64,000 bases of DNA, taken from contig NAOQ01000298.1 in the NCBI GenBank assembly GCA_002751075.1, positions 14,532 through 78,531 of the forward strand, in the 5' to 3' direction. The translations under genes and the position numbers were made by a program. The notes below the pieces were generated by a model. That model saw only the letters and a list, made by a program, of their open reading frames with translations. It ran no database searches and was not told the DNA's origin. Positions 22,806 through 34,952 of the stretch are shown piece after piece; positions within the stretch are counted from its first letter, which is position 1, and every line of letters begins with the position of its first letter. The DNA comes from Ichthyophonus hoferi (lineage: Eukaryota; Opisthokonta; Ichthyosporea; Ichthyophonida; Ichthyophonidae).

Positions 22806-23890
22806 TATGGCAATTATTTGTACACTAGCAAAAGCGATGAATGTTGAAAGGTCTTTCCTAAAAAAAATCCAAACGGTACCATTATTGTTAGGGTTTGAAC
22901 CATACATTTTTCTATTTGACTTCTGGGGTTAAAAATTTAGAACTTAATCGTTAAGATTGGTATATTGCTAAGTGCCAATGCATTCGTCATGATAAACAAT
23001 TAATATTTATGTCTAGGTGAAAAATAACAAGAGTACAATATGACAGTTATCTGAAGGAACAGGATGATTTTGTTGGTATCACCTCTTTTCCGGGAAAATA
23101 CACTTCACTGTGGAATCATATAGTGCAAATTTAGAATATGATTTACAATTGAAACGTCTAGATGCAAGATGATTTGTGATCGAATTAATGAGACGAGGTT
23201 AGAAAGTATTTACGTGGGGCTTTAAATGTGTGCCTCATGATACTAGTTAAATAATCAGAGACTAAAATTCTATGCAGTTTTCTTTAAAAATCTAATTTAT
23301 TGTTTTTAGTTTTTTACTTCCAATTATATTGTGCAAACCATTGGGCAATACATGTGAGATCTATTTATTAACTATATCTATTTAAACTACATAAATACCA
23401 ATTTAAATCAACCAAATAGTCATTTTCTAACACTATTTATAATAGTTAATTAGTTGCATAATCCTCGACCTTTATTGACTGGAAAATATAATAAATTAAT
23501 TAACTCTTACTGTATTACATAGCAAGAACCATTGTAGACTTTGAACAAAATATGCCTGACCATTGAAAGATAGTTGATAAAGAAGTGTTTCAAATCATTT
23601 CGGTGACACAATATTTAATAATTAGTCGTTATAATACAAGAATATACATTCTTATCACAGCGGCTTAAGAAGTAACGAAAATAAAATAATGCTAATAAAA
23701 ATACAATTAATATTTCTTATTCAAGTGTTACCATCACTTACTAGACTTGAATGTGCCCAATAGGGAAATTCACAAACTAGTGTTTCGACAATTAAAATAT
23801 GGAACAACTTATTTATGTATACAAGAGGCAATGCACTACAAGCGCACTTAAATCAAATACCTTCTTCAGACTAAAGACATAGGCAGCAGT

Positions 23891-24352
23891 TTAGAAAACC
23901 ATGGCAACAAGCATAGCAACACCGGAGGCTACAATCGAGGGAGCCACAAATACACCAGTATTTTTCTTTTTGGGCTCGGCCTTGGCGGTCTGACTTGGCT
24001 GTGGCTGACTTGGCTGTGGCTTGTCAGTGATCATAACATAAGCAACAGCCTTATAAGGGAGGTCAGAAATACTTTGACAATTGTTCATTTTAATATCAAA
24101 TGAACGGCTTGGCTTCAAACATTGCTCGTCACTAGAGTAGGAAATGTCTACGTGGACTTTGTCATCATCTTTCTTAGCCTTATAATAGAACTTTCCGTTG
24201 GCAACACCATCACTGGCCATACTGCACGTGTCTAAAACAGGGGTGAAGCAATTCTCAGAGAAAACCTCGCATTTGTCGTCGGTGTGGATGCACATCTGGA
24301 GAGCAGAGGCCGAATAGGCCATGAGGGCGACAGCGGCAAAACACAACTTCAT
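23891..24352 (-). CDS. Small secreted, probable GPI-anchored protein, intronless
   Basis: A 153-residue open frame begins at an ATG 66 bp from a TATAAAAG box. Residues 1-17 (MKLCFAAVALMAYSASA) form a clear signal peptide, followed by LQMC at the likely cleavage point. The mature part has six cysteines (after position 17), arranged CIHTDDKC, NCF, DTCS, EQCLK and NNCQS, consistent with three disulfides. Then come a direct QPQPS repeat (QPSQPQPSQ), a basic AEPKKKN spacer, and a C-terminal hydrophobic stretch ending ASGVAMLVAMVF, the pattern of a GPI-attachment signal. It may be displayed on the plasma membrane or cell wall. It is the only intact gene here without introns, and its base composition is richer in GC than its surroundings. 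No homologous family is recognised; a lineage-specific surface or cell-wall protein is the likeliest reading, and a type I membrane protein is the alternative. Confidence 0.8.
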   Translation of the reverse strand: MKLCFAAVALMAYSASALQMCIHTDDKCEVFSENCFTPVLDTCSMASDGVANGKFYYKAKKDDDKVHVDISYSSDEQCLKPSRSFDIKMNNCQSISDLPYKAVAYVMITDKPQPSQPQPSQTAKAEPKKKNTGVFVAPSIVASGVAMLVAMVF

Positions 24353-24417
24353 GATTTTAACCTTTTAAAAAAATACCAAATTAATGTGCATTCATTAAGG
24401 CAATATGTGTTAACCTG

Positions 24418-24513
24418 CTTTTATATTTCTCCCTCTCTAAGCGATGTGCATGTGCTGATTGGTGGGTATAATGCCGTGTCTATTGGCTTAACTTAATGAA
24501 TGGTTTTTTATTG
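24418..24513 (-). promoter_or_regulatory. TATA plus three CCAAT boxes upstream of the GPI-type gene
   Basis: Read on the minus strand, CCAAT occurs at 24,513-24,509, 24,485-24,481 and 24,462-24,458, followed by TATAAAAG at 24,425-24,418. The TATA box is 66 nt before the ATG, so transcription would start near 24,390. The spacing and order are those of a textbook RNA polymerase II core promoter bound by NF-Y/HAP and TBP. It is the clearest promoter in the window and suggests strong or regulated expression. Confidence 0.65.
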
Positions 24514-26467
24514 GTAAATGGTCACCATAATAATTATTTTTACTATACAATCATCCTTTACCATAAAAGATAGGATGCTGCATTTGCTTAAAATTATTAT
24601 TGTAAATATGAAATATATTATTGCTGTTATATTCTAAATATATATTTATTAATTTAAATTAATTTAAATTAATTTAAATATTTATTAAAAATATAGCGTC
24701 TAATAAACTAATAACCTATTATTCCCTTGCATTATAATGCTGCTATACATTACCCATCTGCAGCACAAAGCCTTTTATGAAGGCCAGAGTATAATCAAAC
24801 CAATGAGACAAGATAGTATATTTTAGTCATCAATGACTAAGTGTGTTAGAATGAGTTATTCGTTACATGTATATATATATATACCAATGGTTCTTCATTT
24901 TTCATGAAAATGGGAATATGCTATATAAATTATATAGCGTTGGGTCGTGTACTTCATTAACTCATTGCAAAGTGAGTAAGTAAGACCATTAGCATTGTAA
25001 CTAGTGAAAAGAAAAAAAAAGAAGAAAAAAATCGCCTTTGAGACATATCTCACAATCTGCACCTGAAAGAAGGTTGGTCAACTGAAAAAAGGGATAAGCC
25101 ATTGACTTTTATCGTAAGGAAAGAGGTTACCAAGATGACTGCACGTGCCGGGCTAACGCATTCTACTGTAGTTTATTAAAATTGAAAAAAATCACTGGTA
25201 CCAATGCAGGCAAGGCTGAGAACATTTTAAATGCTACCTATCATAATTAAATTATAAAATATTGAAAAATGATTGTCCTGGGATAATAAAATGAAAATTA
25301 AAATATTGCTATTTTTATAAATAAATGAGTATTGGTATAACATATATATATATATATATGCAGTGGGTTATGCCAAAACAAGATTATAGATCGTAAGATA
25401 GTAAGGTAGCAAAAAGCAAAAAGCAGCGAATGCAACAGGAAAGTTAGGCAATCCGTAGACACAAGGATCGAATCTTGCAATTTAAGAGTTTTTGTTATTC
25501 ACTATTACTAACTAAAATTCGTAAGCAATATTTATATTGGTCATAAAAAATGAAAATAATTTTTGATTTATTTTAAAATGTTATAAATATTTAATTATAG
25601 GATATACCAATTAAAGGGAAATAGTACAATAATAGATAAAATACAAAAGAGGAAGCACCGTGTGATAGGATAATACCCGAAACCCGGATGATTATAGCCA
25701 ATAGAAGATTTGAAAAAACGTCACAATAAAAATACCTCTCTTGGCTTGGTCATCTCCATCTCCATGAATTTCGAACTTACTATTCAAACTGAAGATTATT
25801 AGGTTGATATGATTTTCTTTAAATACATATAGCCTACTTATAGTGATCTATCTATTATTAAAAATTATAAGATATCTTTTGTAAAATCTTCAAATGTATG
25901 TAATACAATCGTGGTAGTTGGTATGAGTATAGTACCATTCTTGCATTACAAAATTAAGATTTGTTGTTTAGGCGATGCATCATCATTTATTTGCAACTCA
26001 TCAAGAAAATATTATTATTGGTAGAAACACACCTGGATCTTCTTAACCAGCATAAAATTCAAACACCTTTAGTATTGGTCGATAACTAAAGGAATCATTT
26101 GGTGATGGTATGTAACTAGGCAATAATATGGTTTCATTTTGTGTATGGTTTAGTTATGTTGATTATTAAATGCTTCCATTTTTCTGCAGATCGCAGTGCC
26201 CAAATTACACATCACTTGGTAGCAGCACTTACCGTCTCGCTCTGTCCTATCAATCTGGCCTGGTAATCTACAAACTAAAGCTTTCGATAATTTCTGCTCA
26301 AGCTCACGCTGTTGCTCAAGAGTTATAGAGGCCTTTCATTTCTTACTAGGTGATGTGTTGTATATGTCGTAACTACAATCCAATTGTGGTTGCAAATAAA
26401 TAATTACAGTATTGTTAATATTGGGAGAAGCGACACCAGGCTTGACGAGTTGGCCTTCTACACACTT

Positions 26468-26782
26468 TCACCTTCAAAATAAAAAAATTAATCTACAAAA
26501 TAAGGATGTTAATCTTCAAAATAAGAATTTTAAACTTCCATTATTTGTACGGCGTGACATGGGTTTAGTGTTGTGATTGATTTTAATTTATACTAACTGC
26601 TAGCTTAATCTTATCTTTTCAAAGCTAAAGATCTATCTTAATTGTTTTTGGGTTTTTATTGAATTTTGATGATTCTCATATTGGAATTTGAAATTCACAT
26701 ATTAAAGTTTAAAATTTCTATTTTGAAGATTAGCATTCCTAATGCCTATTTTGTAGATTAAAATTCTAATTTTGAAGGTAAA
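26468..26782. mobile_element. Foldback element F3, arms about 75 bp
   Basis: Left arm 26,468-26,540 reads ACCTTCAAAATAAA, TTAATCTACAAAATAAGG, TTAATCTTCAAAATAAGAAT, TTTAAACTTC. The reverse complement of 26,700-26,782 reads ACCTTCAAAATTAG, TTAATCTACAAAATAGGC, CTAATCTTCAAAATAGAAAT, TTTAAACTTT. Each arm is itself built of repeats of the core AATCT(A/T)CAAAATA. The centre (26,640-26,690) resembles F4 at 47.6 kb (GTTTTTGGGTTTTTATTGAA, ATTTTGATGAT). Confidence 0.7.
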
Positions 26783-26969
26783 TAGGAATAGTAAGGTATC
26801 CAGATTAATTACTTCACCCTTTTTAAATGCTGTAGACCTAATATGAATACATATAAATCTTTATAAAATTCCGGAATACAACTTTTCTAACAATTATTAA
26901 TTTTATTTGACAGAACAGTAGTATATGACTCAACCGTTCTTTTGATTATTAAATGAAATGAAATGAAGC

Positions 26970-27150
26970 TTTGTTTTTGTGTTTCTTTCGCTCAAAAACC
27001 AGTTTTGATTAAATTCGTTCCGAGCGATTAGAACTGACCAATGATCCTATGTTTAAAAATATAATTGGCTCTCGAATGCTATGAGCTACGAACTAGCGAT
27101 CTCCGAACCAATAAGAACATAGATCATTCACAAAGATTTACCATCAAACT
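26970..27150 (+). repeat. Dispersed repeat, inverted partner at 47.72-47.93 kb
   Basis: The reverse complement of 27,105-27,140 (TGATCTATGTTCTTATTGGT, TCGGAG) matches 47,738-47,764 (TGATCTATGTTCTTATTGGT, TTGGAG). TTCGCTCAAAAACCAGTTTT at 26,985 matches the complement of AACTAGTTTTGAGCGAAC at 47,890. The two copies thus face opposite ways, each next to a member of the F3/F4 family, which suggests they are part of one larger element. Confidence 0.55.
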
Positions 27151-29214
27151 TAACTAGGAAGGAGCGTCTGTTCTCTAGTAATGAACAAAATAATAATAAT
27201 AATAAACAAAATAATGATCAACATCAACAAAATTACAGTGAACGCGTTGGTTTCAAAAGTTTCTAAATTTTGATGGGTGTAGTGGTATGCTAAGAACAAA
27301 GGTCATTTTGGTCCAGTTGTCATGTATTTTTGCATATTATGTTCTAAAGACGATGAAATGTGTATATACATGACAAGGTTATATTATTAAAAAAAATCAG
27401 ACTGGGTCAACAAGATTGCACTTATAAATAAAATAGTGGGCATTGACGAATGTGGCCCCAAATATTGTTAACATTTAATCTACCAATCTAAAGCACTCTT
27501 TTAAGTGTAGATTTTTTTAATCGCAAATTATATCAACAATAGGCAGTACATTAAATTATGACCTAAAAATGTTAAGATGTCTTCAGCTAGCTACAATGTA
27601 AAATTAAGTTTGACAGTTGCTCAGAGTTTTTATGTAAACATACCTCTACTAATTACACTTGCACATCATCTGAAAATAGTCATCCAGCAATTCTTAAAAA
27701 TGCTTTACTTTAATTAGCATAATCATGTCTGGTCATTGAATAGCTAGATAGTTGGTGTTAATGGTAATTTCTTGTAGACCATAAATGATATCAACCTCTA
27801 GCTTGGTATATCTCAATTCTAAACACAACTGAAGAACAACACGTATCCAAACTTTTTTCTTTAGTTAAATACGACTTGTAGCAAGTAGTTAAAGAAGATA
27901 TAGAGACGATTGCATTTTACCCAGCTATCACAGTAAGTATTATTTATCGAGTGCCCATTTGGAAATTTTCAACTTCGTGGTCACGATTTCATTAAGTACA
28001 TCTGCACATCAAGATTCATTAATTGCTATATCATGTCATAATTGATATTCTTATTCGTCACCTTATATATATATTATTCAGCAGAGAAATCGGGATATTT
28101 TTGGCATCATTTATATCAGCTTTTATCACATCTGTTTTAAACACGGATTTGTGCATAGCGTTCTTTAACATTAAAATTTACTGGTGTTATTTTAAGTAAA
28201 CAGGGAGTCAATTGAAACCATTTTCAACCCATAGACGATTCCATTGGTTCAAAATGTATCAAATAAGTTTGATTGCATAGATTAAACCGCTAAGGGTGAT
28301 CGCCATATATGGATCGGAATCGTTGATTGCACTTCTAACGTATGTTTCATTGTTTCATACACGAAATAAATGAAATAAAGAACTATAAAAATCAATGGAA
28401 GTTCCGTTGACTAGTCCACAGTTCCTCGGGATCTTCAATTGTTCTTTGTAATCGATCGTTGACATTTCTATAACGTTCTTGGCATCCCGTATTTTCCTTA
28501 ACCAAGCTTTGCCAATAGAAGGTAGCTGTTGGTAATTGCTGTGCTTAGTAGCCTGCTATAAATAGACAATAACTTTATCTGCTATAATACTGCTACAAAC
28601 TAAAATAGGCAAGTTAATTCTTGTAATCCGTCAATATAATCTCTCTAGTAAGTGGTAAGTAATTTGCTTTTGTAGGGAGTGCTTGTAAAATAGGCATCAT
28701 CATATACTTTATCCGTAAATTATCCTATATAAACGTTAGAACCTTCCTTTCTCATTTAAAATTTGTTGAAGTTTAGTTATTTTTCACTATTTTCTGGAAG
28801 ACTGAATGAAAGTAAATGTTATATCGGAATTCCAAAGTATAAGACTATAAATACCCAATATAAAGGGTCGATAGGCGGTGTATGCCAAATTTACAATAAT
28901 AGACGGAACTGTAGGAAATAGTGAATTATTATTGAACATACCATACCACTGAAAGGCTCTTTCACTAATATTTTTTTTTAAAAAATAAAATAAAAGTTGA
29001 ATTTTCTAATGGCACTGAGAGTGTTTCGGGAGGCTCACCGGAAACACAAGTCGGGACCAAGATCGAAGGTGATATAATCCAGTTTGGGAATGAGTATAAT
29101 AATAAATGATTATAGCTATATCAAGAAATACTCGAATTAATTAAATATTCCTGTTTTAGCAGATCTTGAATAGATTTTGGCCAACAAGGCTTCAATGAAT
29201 GATATATTTATTTC

Positions 29215-29455
29215 TGACCTATTGCGGGAGTTTGTGTTTACACTTGGAGTTGTAAATGAGACTGATTGTAAAGATTCTTATTGGCCAATACAATTCACGA
29301 AAGGTAGGTGTATGATCATATCTTGATACTTAAATACTATTGTATCCTCATTTAAATGACTCGTTGGCTAATTACCTTATTAATGTAAGTCCTCAAATAC
29401 TATTTATTAACACATCCATTTACCTGGTAGGGAACTGTTGAAGTATTTCAGCCTC
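29215..29455 (+). repeat. Repeat family R, left partial copy
   Basis: The stretch GATTGTAAAGATTCTTATTG, CAATACAATTCACGAAAGGT, then TCGTTGGCTAATTACCTTAT, TAATGTAAGTCCTCAAATAC, TATTTATTAACA and GGTAGGGAACTGTTG matches 31,240-31,440 block by block in the same orientation. It corresponds to the 3' half of the longer copies at 30,880-31,540, 32,070-32,775 and 57,605-58,200. Confidence 0.65.
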
Positions 29456-30800
29456 TACATGTCACAAACGAATTCTTGAGGATTCTTGAGGATTAGCATC
29501 ATCTAGGGTGGCATACTCGCATTCTGGTGTACCTCGCATTTAGTTTAGGTAGTAATATACCAGACGCTTGTCATGGTAATGATATCCCCTATCTGAATAT
29601 ATTAGCATTCCTGAACAGTTGGGACATTTTAGTAACGTGTTGTATATCCCTTATAGACATAAAGGTCTTTACTCCACTGGTAGACAGAATAAATGTTGAT
29701 TGTTGATTGCTGAAAGATATTTTTTAGGATCAATCAGCAGAGGATGCCTGGTGAGACTGTCAAGGGACTGAAATCCCATGTTAACTGGAAATTTATATAT
29801 ATATATGGAGATTGAGATAGTCCTGGTTGTGGGTGAGATGGTGTTACAGGGAGTAATACAAGTTGTGGTACACTACTAATCTTGGAAGCAGTTTGATGAG
29901 GCAGGAACAAAGGATGAGTGCTTCTGGTCCCAAACAACATCCCCAAATGAGTTCCCTTCAAGGAGGTTGAACTGGGCACATTGGGTGGGCACCCTTGCTG
30001 ACTAACTCTTATAGACAGCAGTTTTTGCTCTAGTTGGATTATTTGAGGTAGTTGTATAGAGGCATGTTTATGTCATTGAATAGTATTATATTGGTTTGGA
30101 AACTCTGGTAGTGGAGTCTTGTGTGGTCGGGACTCAGACGTAGACTTCAGTTGATCTGTATCCATTATTACTATGCTATATGTATCTAATGATTATTGTC
30201 CTGAATAGTCAAAATGTAATTGTATTTCCACGACTTTAGTAGGTTTTGTTGTACTCAAGTCTTGTCCAGTTGTACAGCCAATGAGTTGAAGGCTTGGGTA
30301 GCTAGCAGGTTATTTTTGGAGAACATCCAAGAAATTAAGCTGTGCAAAGAGATTAACAAACGGTGGTGCCAGTGTTGTCAAAACTATTGATCCATCTCAT
30401 GAGTGACAGTAATGGGGGGCAAGAGGCTCGCTCTATTGCAGAGTGTCGAGTTACTGCCTGTTCTAAAGGGTCAGAGTCTCTCATTGTCCTGTGTGAGTAG
30501 AGGTTTGCAGTGGAAGTATGTTGGTATGTTGGTCTATGACTCTGTACCAATCTGTAGTAATTCTATAGACTTGTCTACAGGCTTTAAGATCCTCAATTGG
30601 CTATTGTGGAATAATTGGTTTTGTTGGGCCAGTGGCAGTAATAGCTTATTGCTCTGATGTGTCCTCAAGACTCAGTTAAATTAATAGAGGTTCTATAGAG
30701 GGCGTGTATACCCACTTTCTGGGTAACTGGCTGTAGTAATTGTACCTCTGTTCTAATTCAAAGGGAATTGATGCTTTGATTTTCTGGGGTTCTAATTAGG
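29456..30800. other. GC-richer block between two direct copies of family R
   Basis: Composition is visibly less AT-rich than the flanks, and short stop-limited frames occur on both strands, none of which I can assign to a family. It is bounded by directly repeated family-R sequence (29,215-29,455 and 31,215-31,445). This would fit a decayed mobile element with terminal direct repeats, or two independent insertions around old genic DNA. Nothing in it supports naming a family. Confidence 0.3.
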
Positions 30801-30879
30801 ATATTCCACAATGCAACCAATAAGTAAGAGGTACTATATTACAGTGTAAATAATAACTATTATCACTACTCGATGTTAG

Positions 30880-31540
30880 TAAACAGTTCTCGGACTCCTG
30901 GAAGAGTAGGAGATTTGGACACTGATTATCATATTTGTATGCCAGTAGTGGACTCAACATTACAATAACAATGTGATAATTATATACATATGTATTGTAA
31001 TATTGTTTAATTAAACAATTAAATGCAACGTTTTGTGTGTGTTATAAGTAATTTCTTATCAGCCAGGGACACTGCGTATGTGTGAGTGTGTGCTGCCACA
31101 TAGGTATGAGCAGGTATTGTCACATATGTATGAGCAGGTTACAAGTGGTTTCGTATTTCCAGTTATATTTTTCTGGTCTTCGCTTATCATGTGTCAAGTG
31201 TGGTTAACACCTGTATAGTTGTATTCATTATTGTAAATGGGATTGATTACAAAAATTCTTATTAGCTAATAGAATTTGTGAAAGGTCACAGAGATTCACT
31301 AGAGTTGTCTAATCTTATCTCATTACTCAAATCCTATTTTTTTAATTTTATTTGAATGAATCGTTAGCTAATAACCTCACTAATGTAAATGCTCAAATCC
31401 TATTTATTGACAAATAAATTTTCCTGGCGGGGAACGTTGTGCAATTAACCAATACAATGCTTATCATTTTATCATCTGCTTGTTATCAGGACTTTGGGTA
31501 AATTACGTGCTCATTCAAAGTCAACGGTCTTCTAATATAT
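30880..31540 (+). repeat. Repeat family R, long copy
   Basis: A 0.65 kb unit begins AACAGTTCTCGGACTCCTGG and passes through ATATTGTTTAATTAAACAAT and TAAATGCAACG, then TAGGTATGAGCAGG, and the TCGTTAGCTAATAACCTCAC block to CTGCTTGTTATCAGGACTTT. The same order is seen at 57,605-58,200 (AGTTCTCTGACCCTGGAAG, TATTGTTTAATCAAACAATG, GTGTGAGCAGG, TTATTGCCTTATTAATGTCA) and at 32,150-32,775. No open frame is shared between copies, so it looks non-autonomous. Confidence 0.7.
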
Positions 31541-32069
31541 ATGAATATGTAAACACAAGAATATCTTGTGGCAACAACATTATTATAATACTGGTTCAAC
31601 TTTTAAGGACAGCCGAGAGCAGCAAAACAAGAAAAACCACATTTACCCAACCCCCTCCTACACAAACCCAGTCAATAATTTAAAGCAAACACAGAGAGAT
31701 GAATATCTAGATTTGCAATCAATAAAGTTGCACTAATACATTTTCTATAATAACAATTTAATATTAGGTATGTTAATATTATTTAGTAACAACTATCTAT
31801 AAAAAGAAATACATATATACTTTCATATGCTACACAATTTGCATTAAATCTCTTAAATTAATAATAACCAAACTTTGATTGGTTGTTAGTAGACTTCAAC
31901 CATTAATCCCTCAAACTTATGTATAGGATAGGAATAAATACTAAGATTATTTAGTGTAATATAAAATTAATATCACACACTGGGGATCAGTCATATATGT
32001 ACAATAGTATCATCCTAAGTGACAATCCCTAAACGATAATATCTATGTATTGCATTTATTCATTTTATA

Positions 32070-32775
32070 GGTTTCTATAGCAATCTGTAGTAGTTCTAAT
32101 AACTTACGCACAGGCTTCAGAGGCGCTAATTGAACGTTGTCTTACAGTTATTATTAGTACCAAAAATAAATAAACAGTTCTTTGTATTCTCTATGGGAGA
32201 AAGATTGAAATATTGACGATTATAAGCAAGTACAATTATTATAATATACTAGCAAGGACCTTCTAATAATCTATTCAACTATATATATTTATATAGCTAT
32301 GACATTGTTTAAACAAATTATAAATGCAGAGTTTTTTATGTCATGAATGAATTTGTGTTTCCTCATATTGGTATTAGTTATAGACATTTTTTTTTTCTAT
32401 CTTTTCCCAATCTTTATTTATTGTGGGTGTTAATTATAATTGTGTCCATGAATGAAGTTGCGCTTCTCCATAATAGTATTAGTTGTTGTCATTTCCTTTA
32501 ACTCTATCCCAATCTTTGTTTATTGTGGGTGCTAATTATAGCTGTTTTCATGATGTAAATAAGACCAATCGTAAAGATTTTTATATCCTCATTGGATGGT
32601 TTGTGAACCAATTCATTAATGTAAGTGCTTAGACACAGTAACAATAAATCAATCTACCTGGTTAATAACGCTGTGCAACTAACTAATATTGGACTGAACA
32701 TTTCATAATCTGCTTGTTATCAGAACTTTAGCCAAACTATGTGTCCATTCGGGGTCAACAGTCTTACAACAGTTT
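32070..32775 (+). repeat. Repeat family R, second long copy
   Basis: AGCAATCTGTAGTAGTTCTA at 32,080 matches CCAATCTGTAGTAATTCTAT at 30,548. AACAGTTCTTTGTATTC, TTGTTTAAACAAATTATAAA, CATTAATGTAAGTGCTTAGA and CTGCTTGTTATCAGAACTTT then follow in the same order as the copy at 30,880-31,540, indicating that both carry a left part beginning near 30,540 and 32,070. Internal GTGTTTCCTCATATTGGTAT and GCGCTTCTCCATAATAGTAT form a short local duplication of about 105 bp. Confidence 0.6.
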
Positions 32776-33784
32776 CAATCAAATTGTATATTACATTCTA
32801 TTTATGAGGAGAATCAATATTACAAGGTAGGACCCAATAGGTATCATAGAAGTGAGATTGCCATAATTAATCATACTGCGTCTGAGCAATTTAAAGGAAT
32901 GCATCATTGTTAAAACTAGACTGATTGATCTGATTTTAATTCAATTTAATATGATACATATTCTGACATAACAAGATTATATGTGCAGAAAATTGAAAGT
33001 AGCTGTACAAAGAAAAGAATATATAAAAAACGAAGTGTTAATAGTTAGTTCCAAGCAAACCATGATGATAGGAACTGATAGCAGCCGTGTTTCATTTTAC
33101 ATATCAATCTTGTCCAATGAGATGGATTATAGATTGCACATTATCAAATGTATCTATCTATGTATCTATCTGTACATGTCATACTCTGTATACACAACTT
33201 AGAATGAATCATGGCATAGTATAACGTGCAGACTAAAATGCCTTACATAATAAATATATTATAATCACACATATGCCATAAGTGCATACAGCCTATATAT
33301 AAGCACACTCATCTACTCTTTCAGGTAATTTCAGTCAATTTCAGTCTGTGTAGTTGTTATTACTACGTTGTAGTTACCATCTTACATATTATACATGGTT
33401 GCCATAATTGAAGGCAGATAATTAAATAAAGATGAAAGAGCTTTATAAATTATACGTAACTGCAGAAAAACTAAATGCAAGTCCAGTCACAGACATAATA
33501 TATTTATAACATCTAAAGATAGCAAATTTTATATACATTACTTGATAATCTGATTATAAATAAATTACTTAATTACAATTTATTAATAGCCTAGTATTAA
33601 GTCATTAACTAGTTTGTATTACTAATAAGTATATCATTACCTACACTGTACTGTGTATGTAGTTATATTTGATAGTTACTGCGATTTTCATTATAAACTG
33701 TATATTTTAGGTAAAAGCCTATAGTTTTTCTCACATGAGTGGCTAATTAATCTCCATCGACCAGCAATACAAGAGAATGTTTAA

Positions 33785-34500
33785 GGCCCATTAGTGAGTC
33801 TTCGTGATCTTTCACGAGTTGTATTAGCCAATATGGATATTTATGACTAGCTTCATTTAAGTTATTAAAACCTAGCAACATTGGCGTTAACCAAAAGCTA
33901 GAAGTTAGCACTGGCAATCAAATGAAGTATAAATGAAAACAAAAGTCAATAATGCAGGACCTGCTCACACATACGCGGTAATGAGTGGCAAAAATATGAA
34001 GTTCTCGTAACACACAAATACTTAGCATTTAATTGTATATATACAATAACCACATAGTTATTGCAATGTCTAATCCACCATAGCACTTACAGATGATAAT
34101 CAGTATCTAGACCTCTCGCTCGTTCAGAACTCAGAGAGCTGCCTACTAACATTAAGTAATGATAATTATTATTTATATTGCAATATATCACCCCCTACTG
34201 ATCGATCTCATTATGCAATTTCCACATTGACATTCAAACGAATCTAAGCATCAATTCTTTATAAACTAGAATGGAGGTATAATTACTACAACCAGCTACC
34301 CAAAGAGTTGGTGTATGGGCCTCGTATAAAACCTCTAACACAACAACTATGCCTTAAAGACAGATCCGGTCAAGTGACTACTATTACCGCTGGTCCAGCA
34401 AAATTAACTATAATCAAATATACAATTAGAAATCCCAACAGCTGTGGAAAAGTCGCTAGAACTGACATAGATTCTGATAGAACCTTTTAGAAGACTTTGG
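33785..34500 (+). repeat. Dispersed repeat, copy related to 2.04-3.06 kb
   Basis: TTGTATTAGCCAATATGGAT at 33,820 matches 2,090-2,110; GCTCACACATACGCGG at 33,963 matches 2,834-2,847; and CAACAGCTGTGGAAAAGTCG plus AGAACTGACAT at 34,437 matches 2,994-3,025. Order and orientation agree. The open frame 34,308-34,490 (TAGPAKLTIIKYTIRNPNSC) is not conserved in the other copy. Confidence 0.5.
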
Positions 34501-34952
34501 CATCAACTCGAGTGAAGCAGAAGACAGACACCTTATGTCCATTGTCAGGGAAGCCAAATCTACTACTAGCAGCTTAGATACTGACATAAAGGTACGGAGT
34601 CACTTCAATATGTAACTATTAGGTAATGAGGCAAATGGATGATCAGTTTAAAGCCAGATGGATCAACAATGAACAGCTTTAAAACTTTCAGATGATTTGG
34701 TTGGCTGATTGACATAATACTAGTGTAATATATAACTGTGATCCTCATATTAATCCAGTAGAACTATTAAAAATAAAACAATAAACATAAAACTGGCTGG
34801 CGCTATTTATCCGTAACTTTTGCATAAAAAAATTCTATCCAATCACAGTCACAGCAAGAATCCTTTGAAAACAATATAAAACGTGTCTAAATCAACAGCA
34901 ACTGCCAAACCGAACCACACAGGAACAGATCAAGAAAGTATATTTCATAAAT

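Larger units (their letters stand above)
24520..29200. other. Gene-free interval with repeats
   Basis: No exon chain, tRNA or other gene could be recognised on either strand. It includes the foldback element F3 (26,468-26,782) and a repeat at 26,970-27,150 that recurs inverted at 47,720-47,930. The remainder is AT-rich unique-looking sequence with many ATTGG/CCAAT pentamers. Confidence 0.6.

Noticed and set aside
24284-24496. 70-codon plus-strand frame overlapping the GPI-type gene
   Set aside because: Antisense to the signal-peptide exon and promoter; no start context or family support.
34308-34490. 60-codon plus-strand frame (TAGPAKLTIIKYTIRNPNSC)
   Set aside because: Lies in a dispersed repeat and is not conserved in the related copy at 2-3 kb.
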